Part shown: positions 16,967 through 25,053 of the stretch, one piece after another
Numbering within the stretch: position 1 is the first letter of the stretch
Layout: each line of letters begins with the position of its first letter
Origin: Dyadobacter luticola
Lineage (GTDB): Bacteria; Bacteroidota; Bacteroidia; Cytophagales; Spirosomataceae
Direction: 5' to 3'
Assembly: GCF_005860805.1 (NCBI RefSeq)
Contig: NZ_VCEJ01000004.1
Span: forward strand, 1,240,001 to 1,304,000
Length of the DNA: 64,000 nt
Notes under the pieces: generated by a model
What the model saw: the letters and a program-made list of their open reading frames with translations, nothing else
What the model was told of the DNA's origin: nothing
Database searches by the model: none
Program-made: the position numbers and the translations under genes

Positions 16967-18085
16967 TTGAAAATCTTCACCATCGTGGGCGCCCGCCCCA
17001 ATTTCATTAAAGTAGCGCCGCTCCACCGCGAACTCGCCAAACAGGCTGATATAACTTCCAAAATCGTCCATACCGGGCAGCATTTCGATTATTTAATGTC
17101 TGGTATCTTCTTCGAGCAGCTTGGTTTGCCCAAGCCGGATTATTTTCTCGGTGTGAGCGAAGGTTCACCCACTGAGCAGACGGCGGAAATCATGCTGGCT
17201 TTTGAAAAAGTAGTGAAAACGGATCGCCCCGATTTGGTGATTGTGGTGGGGGATGTGACTTCGACTTTGGCCTGCGCGCTGGTTTGCGCAAAGGAACGTA
17301 TAAAGGTAGCGCACATTGAAGCGGGACTGCGCAGCGGCGACCGCTCAATGCCCGAGGAAATCAACCGGATCCTGACAGATGCGATTGCGGATGAATTTTT
17401 TGTGACAGAAAAATCGGCGGTGGAGAATTTGCTGCGCGAAAATGTTCCGGCGTCCAGGATTCATTTTGTGGGAAACCTGATGATTGACTCGCTGGTGCAA
17501 TGTTCTGCAAAAATTGATCAGGTGGGTAACATTGAAAAGTTAGGGCTGCTGCCTCAATCCTACATTTTAATGACCATGCACAGGCCAGCCAATGTGGACC
17601 AAGTTGATGGACTTTTTAAGATTGTGTCGATTATCCGGGACTTATCAAAATTAAAACAAGTCGTGTTTCCCATGCATCCGAGGACCAGGAAAAAGATAGC
17701 AGCATTTGATTTGGAAAAAGATTTTAAAACAGTCAAAAACCTGAAAGTGCTTGATCCACAGGGTTACCTGGAATTTATTGGTTTGCTAAAAAATGCTTCG
17801 ATGGTCATCACGGATTCGGGCGGTATCCAGGAAGAGGCGACTTACCTAGGCATTCCGTGCATTACTTTGCGCGAAAACACGGAGCGGCCAGTGACGGTGG
17901 AGGTGGGTACCAATTATTTAATGCCTGATTTCAATATCGATTCTGTAAAAAACCTGGCGGTCAACATTTTGAGCGGGACATTCAAAAAAGGGGCGATACC
18001 AGAATTTTGGGATGGAAAAGCGGCGGAGCGGATTGTGGCGGTCCTAAGAGAAAAGTACATTAATTCGTACGTTTGTGCGAAGTAG
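16967..18085 (+). CDS. wecB: UDP-N-acetylglucosamine 2-epimerase (non-hydrolysing)
   Basis: 372 aa. MKIFTIVGARPNFIKVAPLH at the N-terminus, KIVHTGQHFDYLMSGIFFE, then VADEFFV-like and C-terminal ITDSGGIQEEATYLGIPC are the WecB signature. The enzyme interconverts UDP-GlcNAc and UDP-ManNAc. The gene appears to start with TTG: a stop codon is in frame 15 bp upstream and no ATG precedes the conserved N-terminus. With the TviB-type dehydrogenase nearby it suggests a ManNAc- or ManNAcA-containing glycan, but the two genes are not adjacent. It is followed after 9 bp by a methyltransferase-like gene, likely in the same transcript. Confidence 0.94.
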   Translation: MKIFTIVGARPNFIKVAPLHRELAKQADITSKIVHTGQHFDYLMSGIFFEQLGLPKPDYFLGVSEGSPTEQTAEIMLAFEKVVKTDRPDLVIVVGDVTSTLACALVCAKERIKVAHIEAGLRSGDRSMPEEINRILTDAIADEFFVTEKSAVENLLRENVPASRIHFVGNLMIDSLVQCSAKIDQVGNIEKLGLLPQSYILMTMHRPANVDQVDGLFKIVSIIRDLSKLKQVVFPMHPRTRKKIAAFDLEKDFKTVKNLKVLDPQGYLEFIGLLKNASMVITDSGGIQEEATYLGIPCITLRENTERPVTVEVGTNYLMPDFNIDSVKNLAVNILSGTFKKGAIPEFWDGKAAERIVAVLREKYINSYVCAK

Positions 18086-18094
18086 GGGCTTACA

Positions 18095-18751
18095 ATGTTG
18101 GATAAAATGTTGAAAAAAATAAAAAACGGTGTCTGGGGTTTGCTTAACTCAGTGGGGCTGGGCGGAACGGTGCAGCTGCATGTGGGCGGGGCATTGAAGC
18201 AATATGGCTGGTTCAAAAGTTTTCATTCCAAACAATCTGTGGATTTGAATGGCGACCCGCTGCCCTGGTATACATATCCTTTTATTTTATTCTTAAAACC
18301 GCGTTTGAAGCCTGAATTTATGGTTTTTGAGTACGGTTCCGGTAACTCCACGCGCTGGTATGCGGCCCGGGTGAAACAAATCACAGCTGTGGAAAATGAT
18401 AGGGATTGGATCAAACTGATCAGCCCGAAACTTCCGGCCAATGCCAGCATTATTGAGAGGCCTTTGGGCGACGAATATATTAGAGCGGTAGCGACTACGG
18501 GGCAGTTATACAGCATTATTGTAGTAGATGGTCGGAACCGGGTGAAGTGTGCCAGCTTCGCGGTGGATTATCTTGCGCACGATGGCGTGCTGATCCTGGA
18601 TAACTCGGAAAGGGAATGGTACCAGCGGGCAAAAGACCTGCTTAAAGAGAAAGGTTTTCGCCGCCTGGATTTTATCGGAATGGCGCCGATTGTGGGCATT
18701 GAAACCTGCACGAGCGTTTTTTACCGAGATGGTAACTGTCTGGGGATCTGA
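18095..18751 (+). CDS. SAM-methyltransferase-fold protein of the glycan cluster
   Basis: 218 aa. The motif FMVFEYGSGNSTRWYAARVK (residues about 75-95) resembles methyltransferase motif I (E/DxGxGxGT). ITAVENDRDWIKLI fits the acidic motif II region, and YSIIVVDGRNR with GVLILDNSER the later ones. It is probably a class I methyltransferase, or a fold relative, of a kind often left unnamed in O-antigen and capsule loci. It lies 9 bp after wecB in the same direction. It converges with the next gene with a 2-bp gap. The substrate cannot be told. Confidence 0.72.
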   Translation: MLDKMLKKIKNGVWGLLNSVGLGGTVQLHVGGALKQYGWFKSFHSKQSVDLNGDPLPWYTYPFILFLKPRLKPEFMVFEYGSGNSTRWYAARVKQITAVENDRDWIKLISPKLPANASIIERPLGDEYIRAVATTGQLYSIIVVDGRNRVKCASFAVDYLAHDGVLILDNSEREWYQRAKDLLKEKGFRRLDFIGMAPIVGIETCTSVFYRDGNCLGI

Positions 18752-18753
18752 TT

Positions 18754-19701
18754 TTAAAATGTTAGCTCATAGGTGATTTTCGGGCAAACTTCCCCACCTA
18801 TATTTTCCTTGAATCGCGCCAGCGACGGTTTGTAGTTGCCTTCATGATCCAGTGAAGTCCCAAGATCCAGCATGGAAATGTGGTTCTGCCGACAAAAGCC
18901 GTAAATGTGATCCATCACCAGCACCATCGGGCTGAAACTGCGGTATTCCGGCAAAAAGGCGGAAGTATAATACGATAAGGTATCCATGTTAACGCGCACC
19001 ATCACAGCCAGAGCAATCAGTTTTTCCTGATTATATGCTCCAAAAACCAGGAAATGGTTCGGGAATTGGGCCAACAAATTTTGGAGCTGCGCAGGCTGCA
19101 TCGAAAGGCAGTAGTTGTTCCCGCGATGGCATTTCAGAAGAAACGCCACAATCACCTCTGGCGATACTCCGGTCAAAAATTTTGCTTGAAATCCAGCTTT
19201 TTGCGCTTTTTTTAATCTTCGTCTCTCATTTTGACGGATAATGTCGTAGAAATTCGGTTTTTTTGGAAATATAAAATGATTTGCGAGCGTACGAATTGGG
19301 ACGAAACCAGTATTGATATAACAATGGTGGAGCAAGTCATGAAGCGACTGGTTATAAAATGCGGGGGCGGCCTTAACGATCAGTTTTCCATGACTACACA
19401 TGCTCAACCACTTTTTAATACAATTAAGGAAGAATTCCAGCTCGCTTCCGCTACAACGTTTTTCTATCACTATACCACCAAACGGCGCTTTTGGAGGTGA
19501 ATTCCAGATACCGTGCTCATCCTGGGCGCAATGAAATTTTGCAATTACTGCCGATATTTCCTGTCGTGAAAGGATAAACCCATATATTGCCCGGTCGGTT
19601 TGGGTTTTCAAATGGTCGGGTTGGTAGTAAAGACAGGGTGAAAAACCCGTAGAAAGGCAATCTTTGGTGTCAATAGTGAATAAATTCACTAAAAGATCCA
19701 A
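18754..19701 (-). CDS. FemAB/GNAT-type N-acyltransferase
   Basis: 315 aa. The middle segment RLKKAQKAGFQAKFLTGVSP and the later KLIALAVMVRVNMDTLSYYTSAF and ILDLGTSL-like (MLDLGTSLDHEGNYKP) tracts match the FemAB/Acetyltransf_6 (BioF2-like) branch of the GNAT superfamily. Members acylate sugars or add amino acids to cell-envelope molecules. Because it closes the glycan cluster, N-acylation of an amino-sugar is the likely role; this is inference. Codon use and base composition look more AT-rich than in the neighbouring cluster genes, which may mean separate acquisition. No signal peptide is seen, so it is cytoplasmic. Confidence 0.78.
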   Translation of the reverse strand: MDLLVNLFTIDTKDCLSTGFSPCLYYQPDHLKTQTDRAIYGFILSRQEISAVIAKFHCAQDEHGIWNSPPKAPFGGIVIEKRCSGSELEFFLNCIKKWLSMCSHGKLIVKAAPAFYNQSLHDLLHHCYINTGFVPIRTLANHFIFPKKPNFYDIIRQNERRRLKKAQKAGFQAKFLTGVSPEVIVAFLLKCHRGNNYCLSMQPAQLQNLLAQFPNHFLVFGAYNQEKLIALAVMVRVNMDTLSYYTSAFLPEYRSFSPMVLVMDHIYGFCRQNHISMLDLGTSLDHEGNYKPSLARFKENIGGEVCPKITYELTF

Positions 19702-20012
19702 TTTTTGCCACTTATAAATATGAATGTGTGTAGAATTAATACGGATATCTGATTAACTTTGTGTGTCTTGAATAATCGGCGGCTTGTGTAACTGGTTTGT
19801 TAAATTATTGATATACTAATTTGATATTTTTTATGTTTAATACAATGCTGATTACTATTTTTGTTAATTAACCAGAAAACTAGAAGTGGCTTCACAGATT
19901 TCTTCGCTGGTAGTAGTCAGAATTTCTCGAAAGTGCAGGCAATAGGATTCAAGTACAAATTGCTTTTTTAACTAAACCGGAATTTTTAAATTTTAATTGG
20001 CCCATCCCATAC
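19702..20012. other. AT-rich intergenic region, 311 bp
   Basis: No gene is seen. It separates the divergent FemAB-like gene and the response regulator. TAACTTTG at 19754-19761 (plus strand) fits the TAnnTTTG half of the Bacteroidota promoter, but no TTTG lies 19-20 nt before it, and it would give a leader of about 240 nt. No RNA gene or riboswitch is recognised. Confidence 0.5.
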
Positions 20013-20633
20013 ATGAAACACATACTTATTGCCGAAGACCACGCCGTCGTCAGGATTGGCACCAAGCACCTCCTCAAATCGCTGATCCCAGATTCCACCA
20101 TTGCGGATGTGGATGATTTCGATAAAATCCTTCAGGAGCTGGAAGTAAAGGCGTATGATCTTCTGATCCTGGATATCAATATACCGGGAGGAAATACCAC
20201 CAAGATGGTGGAAACCATTCGTATGAAGTCACCGGGCATTCGTATTCTGATGTTTTCGAGCTACGACGAGCAATTGTACGGCTTGATGTACCTGCAAGCA
20301 GGCGCCGACGGATATTTGTCGAAAGACGCGCCGGAAGAAGAGTTCAAAACAGCCGTAATGAGCGTTTTGAACAATAAAAAATACATGAGTGAGGATATGC
20401 AGCAAATGAATATCAACCGGCTCATCAATCCAAAAGAATATCTGCCAGACCCGATCATCAGCCTGTCTCCCCGTGAAACCGATGTGATGAATTTGCTGAA
20501 AGAAGGTTTGGGAACAGCGAAAATTGCGGAAAAACTCAACCTGCAATTATCAACGGTCAGTACTTATAAAGCGCGGATCTTTGAAAAACTGGGTGTAAAA
20601 AATATTGTAGAGTTGATCACGAAGATCAAGTAA
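20013..20633 (+). CDS. LuxR/NarL-family response regulator
   Basis: 206 aa. The receiver domain begins MKHILIAEDHAVVRIGTKHL, with phosphoacceptor Asp54 (YDLLILDINIPGG). The C-terminal LuxR-type helix-turn-helix is LSPRETDVMNLLKEGLGTAK, then IAEKLNLQLSTVSTYKARIF. It is a two-component DNA-binding regulator. No histidine kinase gene is adjacent, so it is an orphan whose partner is elsewhere. A strong terminator follows at 20651. Confidence 0.93.
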   Translation: MKHILIAEDHAVVRIGTKHLLKSLIPDSTIADVDDFDKILQELEVKAYDLLILDINIPGGNTTKMVETIRMKSPGIRILMFSSYDEQLYGLMYLQAGADGYLSKDAPEEEFKTAVMSVLNNKKYMSEDMQQMNINRLINPKEYLPDPIISLSPRETDVMNLLKEGLGTAKIAEKLNLQLSTVSTYKARIFEKLGVKNIVELITKIK

Positions 20634-20650
20634 CTATATATTTGCTTGGC

Positions 20651-20686
20651 AAAAGGCTCCTGTATCTGATGCAGGAGCCTTTTTTT
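20651..20686 (+). terminator. Rho-independent terminator after the response regulator
   Basis: The stem aaaaggctcctg / caggagcctttt (12 bp) with a 9-nt loop ends in a T-run (20680-20686), immediately downstream of the response regulator stop. Confidence 0.88.
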
Positions 20687-20718
20687 GCTTTATATAGTAT
20701 CAGGGCTAACATTGCGCC

Positions 20719-21249
20719 ATGCGAAAATTAGGGATCGATGAAATGGACCGGCTGACGGTCGAGGAATTTAAGGAATCGGAAAAATTTCCGTTTGTGATTG
20801 TGCTGGATAACATCCGCAGCCTCAACAATGTTGGGTCGTTTTTTCGGACTGCCGATGCATTGCGGGCGCAAAAAATCATTTTATGCGGCTACACGCCCAA
20901 GCCGCCGCACCGCGACATTACCAAAAGTGCCCTCGGCGCAGAATTATCCGTGGAATGGGAGGCAAGCCCGGATACACTTTCGGCGGTTCAGGAATTGAAG
21001 CAGCTGGGTTACCAGATCTGGTGCGTCGAGCAGGCGGAGGACAGTATTTTATTGCAACATTTTGCGCCGGAGCCAGGCGTGCCGCATGCATTTGTTTTTG
21101 GAAATGAGGTTTCAGGCGTGCAGGATGAAGTAATTGCCGTATCCGACGGCTGTCTCGAAATCCCCCAGTTTGGCACCAAGCATTCTTTTAATGTATCGGT
21201 CGCCGCCGGGATTGTTTTGTGGGACTTTGTAAGAAAAAATTTAACATAA
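20719..21249 (+). CDS. SPOUT-family (TrmH/SpoU) RNA methyltransferase
   Basis: 176 aa. VIVLDNIRSLNNVGSFFRTA (residues 26-45), the knot motif AFVFGNEVSGV and the C-terminal IPQFGTKHSFNVSVAAGIV are the TrmH/SpoU 2'-O-methyltransferase motifs 1 to 3. It methylates tRNA or rRNA using SAM. The length (176 aa) is that of the short SpoU proteins without an N-terminal RNA-binding domain, so the target nucleoside cannot be assigned. It follows the terminated response regulator and looks monocistronic. Confidence 0.92.
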   Translation: MRKLGIDEMDRLTVEEFKESEKFPFVIVLDNIRSLNNVGSFFRTADALRAQKIILCGYTPKPPHRDITKSALGAELSVEWEASPDTLSAVQELKQLGYQIWCVEQAEDSILLQHFAPEPGVPHAFVFGNEVSGVQDEVIAVSDGCLEIPQFGTKHSFNVSVAAGIVLWDFVRKNLT

Positions 21250-21389
21250 AAATAACACCAAAAATTTGGTCAATATGATTAAATAACCAGTAATTGCAGG
21301 TCGTTCCTGAGGTTTGAATCCCAATCTGACACCAAATAGTAAACATCTGTACCTCAGCATGTTTGACCATTTACATTTTATAACTCATT

Positions 21390-21806
21390 ATGAAATCCAC
21401 AACAAAAAAGTTATCAACTGAGATTGCTGAGACCATTTCCGGTAAAATCGATGCAGTTTCGGCAGGTTCAAAGCAAATAAAGAAATCAATTGAAAAAGCG
21501 GCTGAAAAGCTGGCCAAAAAGGTAGCCAAGTTTGAAAAGGAAACCTTGAAGAAAAAAGAAAAAGAGCAGAAGGCAGCTGACAAAAAATTGAAAGCGAAGT
21601 CGAAGCCTAAAAAAGAGGGTAAAAAAGAAAAAGCGGCAAAAACGGAGAAAATCGCTGCGTTGGTAGCTGCGGCATCTTCGAAAGCGCCAGCCATACCCCC
21701 TTCCAAACCAGTTCCTGCCAAACCTTTGGCAAAAGCAACGTCAGAAAAGCCAGCACCAGCAAAACCAGAAGCTCCGAAAGCAGACGCGGAAGCATCAGCA
21801 CAATAA
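21390..21806 (+). CDS. Lys/Ala/Pro-rich histone H1-like protein
   Basis: 138 aa, with Lys and Ala together making up over half of the residues. The N-terminal half has KKSIEKAAEKLAKKVAKFEK and KEKEQKAADKKLKAKSK. The C-terminal half has Pro/Ala/Lys runs such as PAKPLAKATSEKPAPAKPEA. The pattern resembles the lysine-rich tails of bacterial histone H1-like or DNA-binding proteins. It has no recognisable globular domain, signal peptide or membrane segment. Low complexity makes family assignment unreliable; a DNA- or RNA-binding role is inference. A small terminator-like hairpin overlaps the stop codon. An opposite-strand open frame here is a shadow. Confidence 0.72.
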   Translation: MKSTTKKLSTEIAETISGKIDAVSAGSKQIKKSIEKAAEKLAKKVAKFEKETLKKKEKEQKAADKKLKAKSKPKKEGKKEKAAKTEKIAALVAAASSKAPAIPPSKPVPAKPLAKATSEKPAPAKPEAPKADAEASAQ

Positions 21807-21857
21807 CCGGATCGGTTTTTTAAAAAATATTAATTCAACTTCTCACGGGGTTGAATT
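21805..21857. terminator. Two short hairpins between convergent genes
   Basis: The 5-bp stem aaccg / cggtt (21805-21817) followed by a T-run can end the plus-strand gene. The 8-bp stem aattcaac / gttgaatt (21832-21857) is followed by T-rich and preceded by A-rich sequence and can work for both strands. Confidence 0.6.
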
Positions 21858-21865
21858 TTTTGTTT

Positions 21866-22636
21866 TCAGGCAATCCTGCCGATCGTGGCGAGCAGCCGGC
21901 CCGTCACGCCTTTTTCATGCCTGTAGGAAAAGTAATCTTCATTATTCAGAACCGTAGAAAATTCGGAAATTTCAATGCTGGCGGGAAGTAAGCCTGCACG
22001 CAGCAGCAAATCCTGATTCGCTTTTTTGAGATCAACAAAAAACTTGCCGCGCGTTTCGTCCCATCTTTTATACTCTGCATTGAAATGCTGAGAAACGTCC
22101 TCTCCGACTTCAAACGAACATTCGTCAATACAAGTCCCGACATACGCGACGCAATCTGCCGGTTGCGTACCGTAAGTTTCGATCATCAACTGCACGGTTT
22201 TAAAAACAATTTCACTAACCGTACCTCGCCACCCGGCATGTATGGCGGCAACTGCGCCGGTAACCGGATCGTAAATCAGGATCGGCGTGCAATCGGCCAC
22301 CGTTACCGCCAGCTGTACGCCGGGCACATTCGTGATCAATGCATCATATCCTTCAAACCGCCCAGGCTCGTTTACAATCATTATTTCAGATCCGTGCACC
22401 TGGTGCGATTTGGCCACTTTTTCAAAAGGCACAATCAATGCGGCGAAGAATTTCAGGTTGTTTTCCAGCACATTCTCAGGGGTATCCTGGGACCCGCCAA
22501 GGTTCAATGATTGAAATGGTGCCGGGCTTACGCCGCCATGACGTGTGCTTTCCGCCGCGATCAATTCCGCGAAATCCGCGAAAATAGCGGGTTTTCGGTA
22601 CATGGGTTTTGTGGCGGGCATTTCTGAAAATGGCAT
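21866..22636 (-). CDS. pgeF: Peptidoglycan editing factor / purine nucleoside phosphorylase-like PgeF (YfiH/DUF152)
   Basis: 256 aa. The metal-binding residues are seen in KSHQVHGSEI, VADCTPILIY and AAIHAGWRGT, the three PgeF/YfiH signatures (two His and a Cys). The C-terminal EDYFSYRHEKGVTGRLLATI is also typical. Family members include the E. coli PgeF peptidoglycan editing factor and polyphenol oxidase/LACC1-like multicopper or nucleoside-acting enzymes. The start is uncertain: an internal ATG at 22603 (MYRKPAIFADF) would give 245 aa, closer to the family. Confidence 0.93.
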   Translation of the reverse strand: MPFSEMPATKPMYRKPAIFADFAELIAAESTRHGGVSPAPFQSLNLGGSQDTPENVLENNLKFFAALIVPFEKVAKSHQVHGSEIMIVNEPGRFEGYDALITNVPGVQLAVTVADCTPILIYDPVTGAVAAIHAGWRGTVSEIVFKTVQLMIETYGTQPADCVAYVGTCIDECSFEVGEDVSQHFNAEYKRWDETRGKFFVDLKKANQDLLLRAGLLPASIEISEFSTVLNNEDYFSYRHEKGVTGRLLATIGRIA

Positions 22637-22675
22637 ATCGGTAGTTTGCTTGGGACAATCGCAAAAATAGGAAAT

Positions 22676-22700
22676 AAAAAAAGGACCGTTTCCGGTCCTT
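22676..22700 (-). terminator. Rho-independent terminator after the DinB gene
   Basis: The 8-bp stem aaggaccg / cggtcctt with a 4-nt loop lies just past the DinB-family stop. Read on the minus strand it is followed by a T-run. Confidence 0.8.
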
Positions 22701-22704
22701 CGTA

Positions 22705-23220
22705 TTAGAAAAGTTTTTCTTGCGGCGGCTTGGCACCTTTCAGACGAATGTAAACGGTTGCCTGCCCGCGGTGGTGGGTCTGGTGCTCGAAGGCTTTTTC
22801 AAATGCAACACCCATTTTCAAATTCATATTAAACACTTTCACATCCTTGCCCAGGTCAGCGTCAGTCATGCCTTTCAACGCAGCGATAACGTAGTCGTAA
22901 CTGTCCATCGTTGCTTTGGTGATCGCAGCTTTGGACTGGTCAGCCATTTTCTCCACCGAGCCTTCCATCGGTTTTGCTTTCCCGGTAGCGGCAGAAATAA
23001 ATGCGTAGTTCGCATCGGCCAGGTGACCCATTTGTTGGGCGAATGTGCGGATTTCAGGCGTCGGTTTGAATGCATAGCCATCGTCGGGCATGGCATCCAG
23101 GTATTCTTTTGTAAAAACTTTCGCTCTTTCCCAGTCAGCCGTCATCTTGGCAATCTGGGTTTGGGCAAATGCCGACTGCACCGCGAGGAGCATCAGACAG
23201 ATGATCGTAATTTTCTTCAT
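22705..23220 (-). CDS. Secreted DinB/YfiT-type putative metalloenzyme
   Basis: 171 aa with a Sec signal peptide (MKKITIICLMLLAVQSAFAQ, cleavage near residue 19). The DinB four-helix fold is shown by DALPDD-like YLDAMPDDGYAFKP, then GHLADANYAFISAAT, and FEHQTHHRGQATVYIRLKG. Three His (GHLA and the HxxxH of EHQTHH) are the usual nickel/metal ligands. Most DinB proteins are cytoplasmic thiol-transferase-like or damage-inducible proteins; Bacteroidota often have such secreted ones of unknown role. It is monocistronic, with a terminator 5 bp after the stop. Confidence 0.85.
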   Translation of the reverse strand: MKKITIICLMLLAVQSAFAQTQIAKMTADWERAKVFTKEYLDAMPDDGYAFKPTPEIRTFAQQMGHLADANYAFISAATGKAKPMEGSVEKMADQSKAAITKATMDSYDYVIAALKGMTDADLGKDVKVFNMNLKMGVAFEKAFEHQTHHRGQATVYIRLKGAKPPQEKLF

Positions 23221-23383
23221 TCGATTTTTGTTTTGGTGGTTGGAAATTTTTGAGGAAAGGTAATTCTAATGAATTCGATTTTCAACTGCGTTAAATAAAT
23301 ATTAATTGTGATGTTTGGTTGCGCACGGAAAGGATATTGGCTTATTTGCAAAAACTACTAAATCATCAACAGAAGCGGATTTT

Positions 23384-24613
23384 ATGGCGGAGTCACCTGA
23401 CGAGCGGGCGAAAAAATATCTTGATCTGGGCCATACCGAGGCCGAAAACCATGCAAAAACACAGCTGGAACTTTACGAAAAGCGGGTAAAGCAAACTTCC
23501 TCTGTCTCCAATGTGATCTCGGAGTTTTTCAAAACCAACCTGCTGGGGTTTGCCAAACATTACCTGAGGAGCCGCTTCGGCGCGAAACATCCCTACCAGG
23601 CATACCCCCGAAATGGCGACAACGGAATTTATCCCTTGCAATCCTCCATTCCTTCCCGCGAAACACTGACATTGGCTTTGCTCTCCGACTGGGCGAGCGA
23701 TACCGCCGAATCCGACGCCGTCGCGAACCTGGTTTCGAAATATTCACCCGATTACACGATTCATTTGGGCGATATTTATTTTGTAGGCACGCCACAGGAG
23801 GTCGAGGCGAATTTTACAGCACCTTACGCCTCCTGGTATTACGGCGCGTCGGGGAGCCTGGCATTATCAGGAAATCATGAGATGTATTCAAATGGTGATG
23901 CCTATTTCCAGCATTTGCTCCCGGCCATGTATGCGCTCGACGGCGAGGTGAAGAAAACACAGCAAGCCGGTTTTTTCTGTCTGGAAAACAGTTTCTGGCG
24001 CATTATAGGAATCGATACCGGCTATACTTCGGTGGGAAAACCTTTTTTTGAAATATTGTCCCCACCCGACTGCCACTTGAAAGACGAGCAGATTGCCTGG
24101 CTGCGGGACGTAGTGAAATTGGGCGATCCTGAGGACAAACGTGGCATTATGATCCTGAGCCACCATCCTTACTTGTCCGCATTCCGGGAAGAATTTGTCA
24201 AACCGGGGGAGCAAATCCGGAAAATCATGGGTGACGCGAGCAGACCTTTGATCTGGTTCTGGGGGCATGATCACCGGATGGTTGTTTATGATAAAGTCCA
24301 AAACGGAAAAGGGCCGGAGGCGTGGGGCAGGTGTATTGGCCACGGCGGACTACCGGTTGAAATCCAGCTGCCGGACGGGGATGAGCTGGACAAAATCATT
24401 TATTATGACCGCCGGGTAAGGAAGGTTTTAAAACGACATTCACTTGGCTATAACGGTTTTGTGCACCTGGTCATCAAAGATGAAAAGCTGACAGCCGAGT
24501 ACCGCGACCTGGACGATACCCTTGTTTTTGAAGAAAGCTGGGTGATAAATAAAGAGAACGGCCAACTCGTCTGGAATATCGTAAAAGCGATTCCGGAGCT
24601 GGCCGTTCGGTAA
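23384..24613 (+). CDS. Calcineurin-like metallophosphoesterase
   Basis: 409 aa from the ATG chosen here (MAESPDERAKKYLDLGHTE). Metallophosphoesterase motifs appear in order: an N-terminal LALLSDWASD, HLGDIYFVG (Asp about 130), SGNHEMYS (Asn164-His165), ILSHHPYLSAF (His260) and WGHDHRMVVY (His295). The protein hydrolyses a phosphoester bound by a di-metal centre; the substrate is unknown. The first 80 residues are a family-specific extension. An upstream TTG could give 23 more residues, but the sequence before this ATG is not family-like. It has no signal peptide and appears cytoplasmic. Confidence 0.88.
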   Translation: MAESPDERAKKYLDLGHTEAENHAKTQLELYEKRVKQTSSVSNVISEFFKTNLLGFAKHYLRSRFGAKHPYQAYPRNGDNGIYPLQSSIPSRETLTLALLSDWASDTAESDAVANLVSKYSPDYTIHLGDIYFVGTPQEVEANFTAPYASWYYGASGSLALSGNHEMYSNGDAYFQHLLPAMYALDGEVKKTQQAGFFCLENSFWRIIGIDTGYTSVGKPFFEILSPPDCHLKDEQIAWLRDVVKLGDPEDKRGIMILSHHPYLSAFREEFVKPGEQIRKIMGDASRPLIWFWGHDHRMVVYDKVQNGKGPEAWGRCIGHGGLPVEIQLPDGDELDKIIYYDRRVRKVLKRHSLGYNGFVHLVIKDEKLTAEYRDLDDTLVFEESWVINKENGQLVWNIVKAIPELAVR

Positions 24614-24646
24614 ATATGGAAGTCCTGCAATCAGCAGGCAAGGAAA

Positions 24647-24832
24647 TCAATGATGGTCGTCGTGGCTGTTATCCTTGTAAAAAGCTGCGAATGTGATGAT
24701 CAGCCCGATCGTTCCTACGATAAACGTGAAAAGGTCGCCGAAAACAGCTAAAATGATAAACAGGACCAGAAAAGCCGCAATGTAGGCAAACGTAGGTACC
24801 CCGGCAGATTCAGTATGCGTTGTCTCAGACAT
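24647..24832 (-). CDS. Small two-helix membrane protein with His-rich tail
   Basis: 61 aa. Two hydrophobic stretches, AYIAAFLVLFIILAVF and FTFIVGTIGLIITFAAF, are predicted membrane segments, and the tail ends SHDDHH. It has no recognised family. The small size, intact frame and conserved look of the membrane segments suggest a real gene, but this is not certain. It converges with the phosphoesterase gene. Confidence 0.55.
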   Translation of the reverse strand: MSETTHTESAGVPTFAYIAAFLVLFIILAVFGDLFTFIVGTIGLIITFAAFYKDNSHDDHH

Positions 24833-24979
24833 TTTTAAAAAGATTAAATCGAATGCTTAATGCTGCGAAAATAAGCATTAACAGTTATGTTTTTGACATA
24901 CAAGCCAGATTTTTAACCTAAATTTTGCGCAGCGAATCCGCAGGCCTGCTACGCAAAAGAAAGATCCGGATAATCTGCT

Positions 24980-24987
24980 ACATTTGT
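24980..24987 (+). promoter_or_regulatory. Possible -7 element before the FGGY kinase
   Basis: TACATTTG matches TAnnTTTG 67 bp before the kinase ATG. No TTTG is present at the expected distance upstream, so support is partial. Confidence 0.3.
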
Positions 24988-25053
24988 TTTTACCAAATTT
25001 CTGCGGCAAAATGATGCCTGATACGTGTCGCGCCGCCTCAAATACGATTTCAA

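Noticed and set aside
21371..21721. 116-codon frame opposite the Lys/Ala-rich protein
   Set aside because: It is Phe/Ser/Ala-rich because it mirrors AAA/GCA codons; no independent signal.
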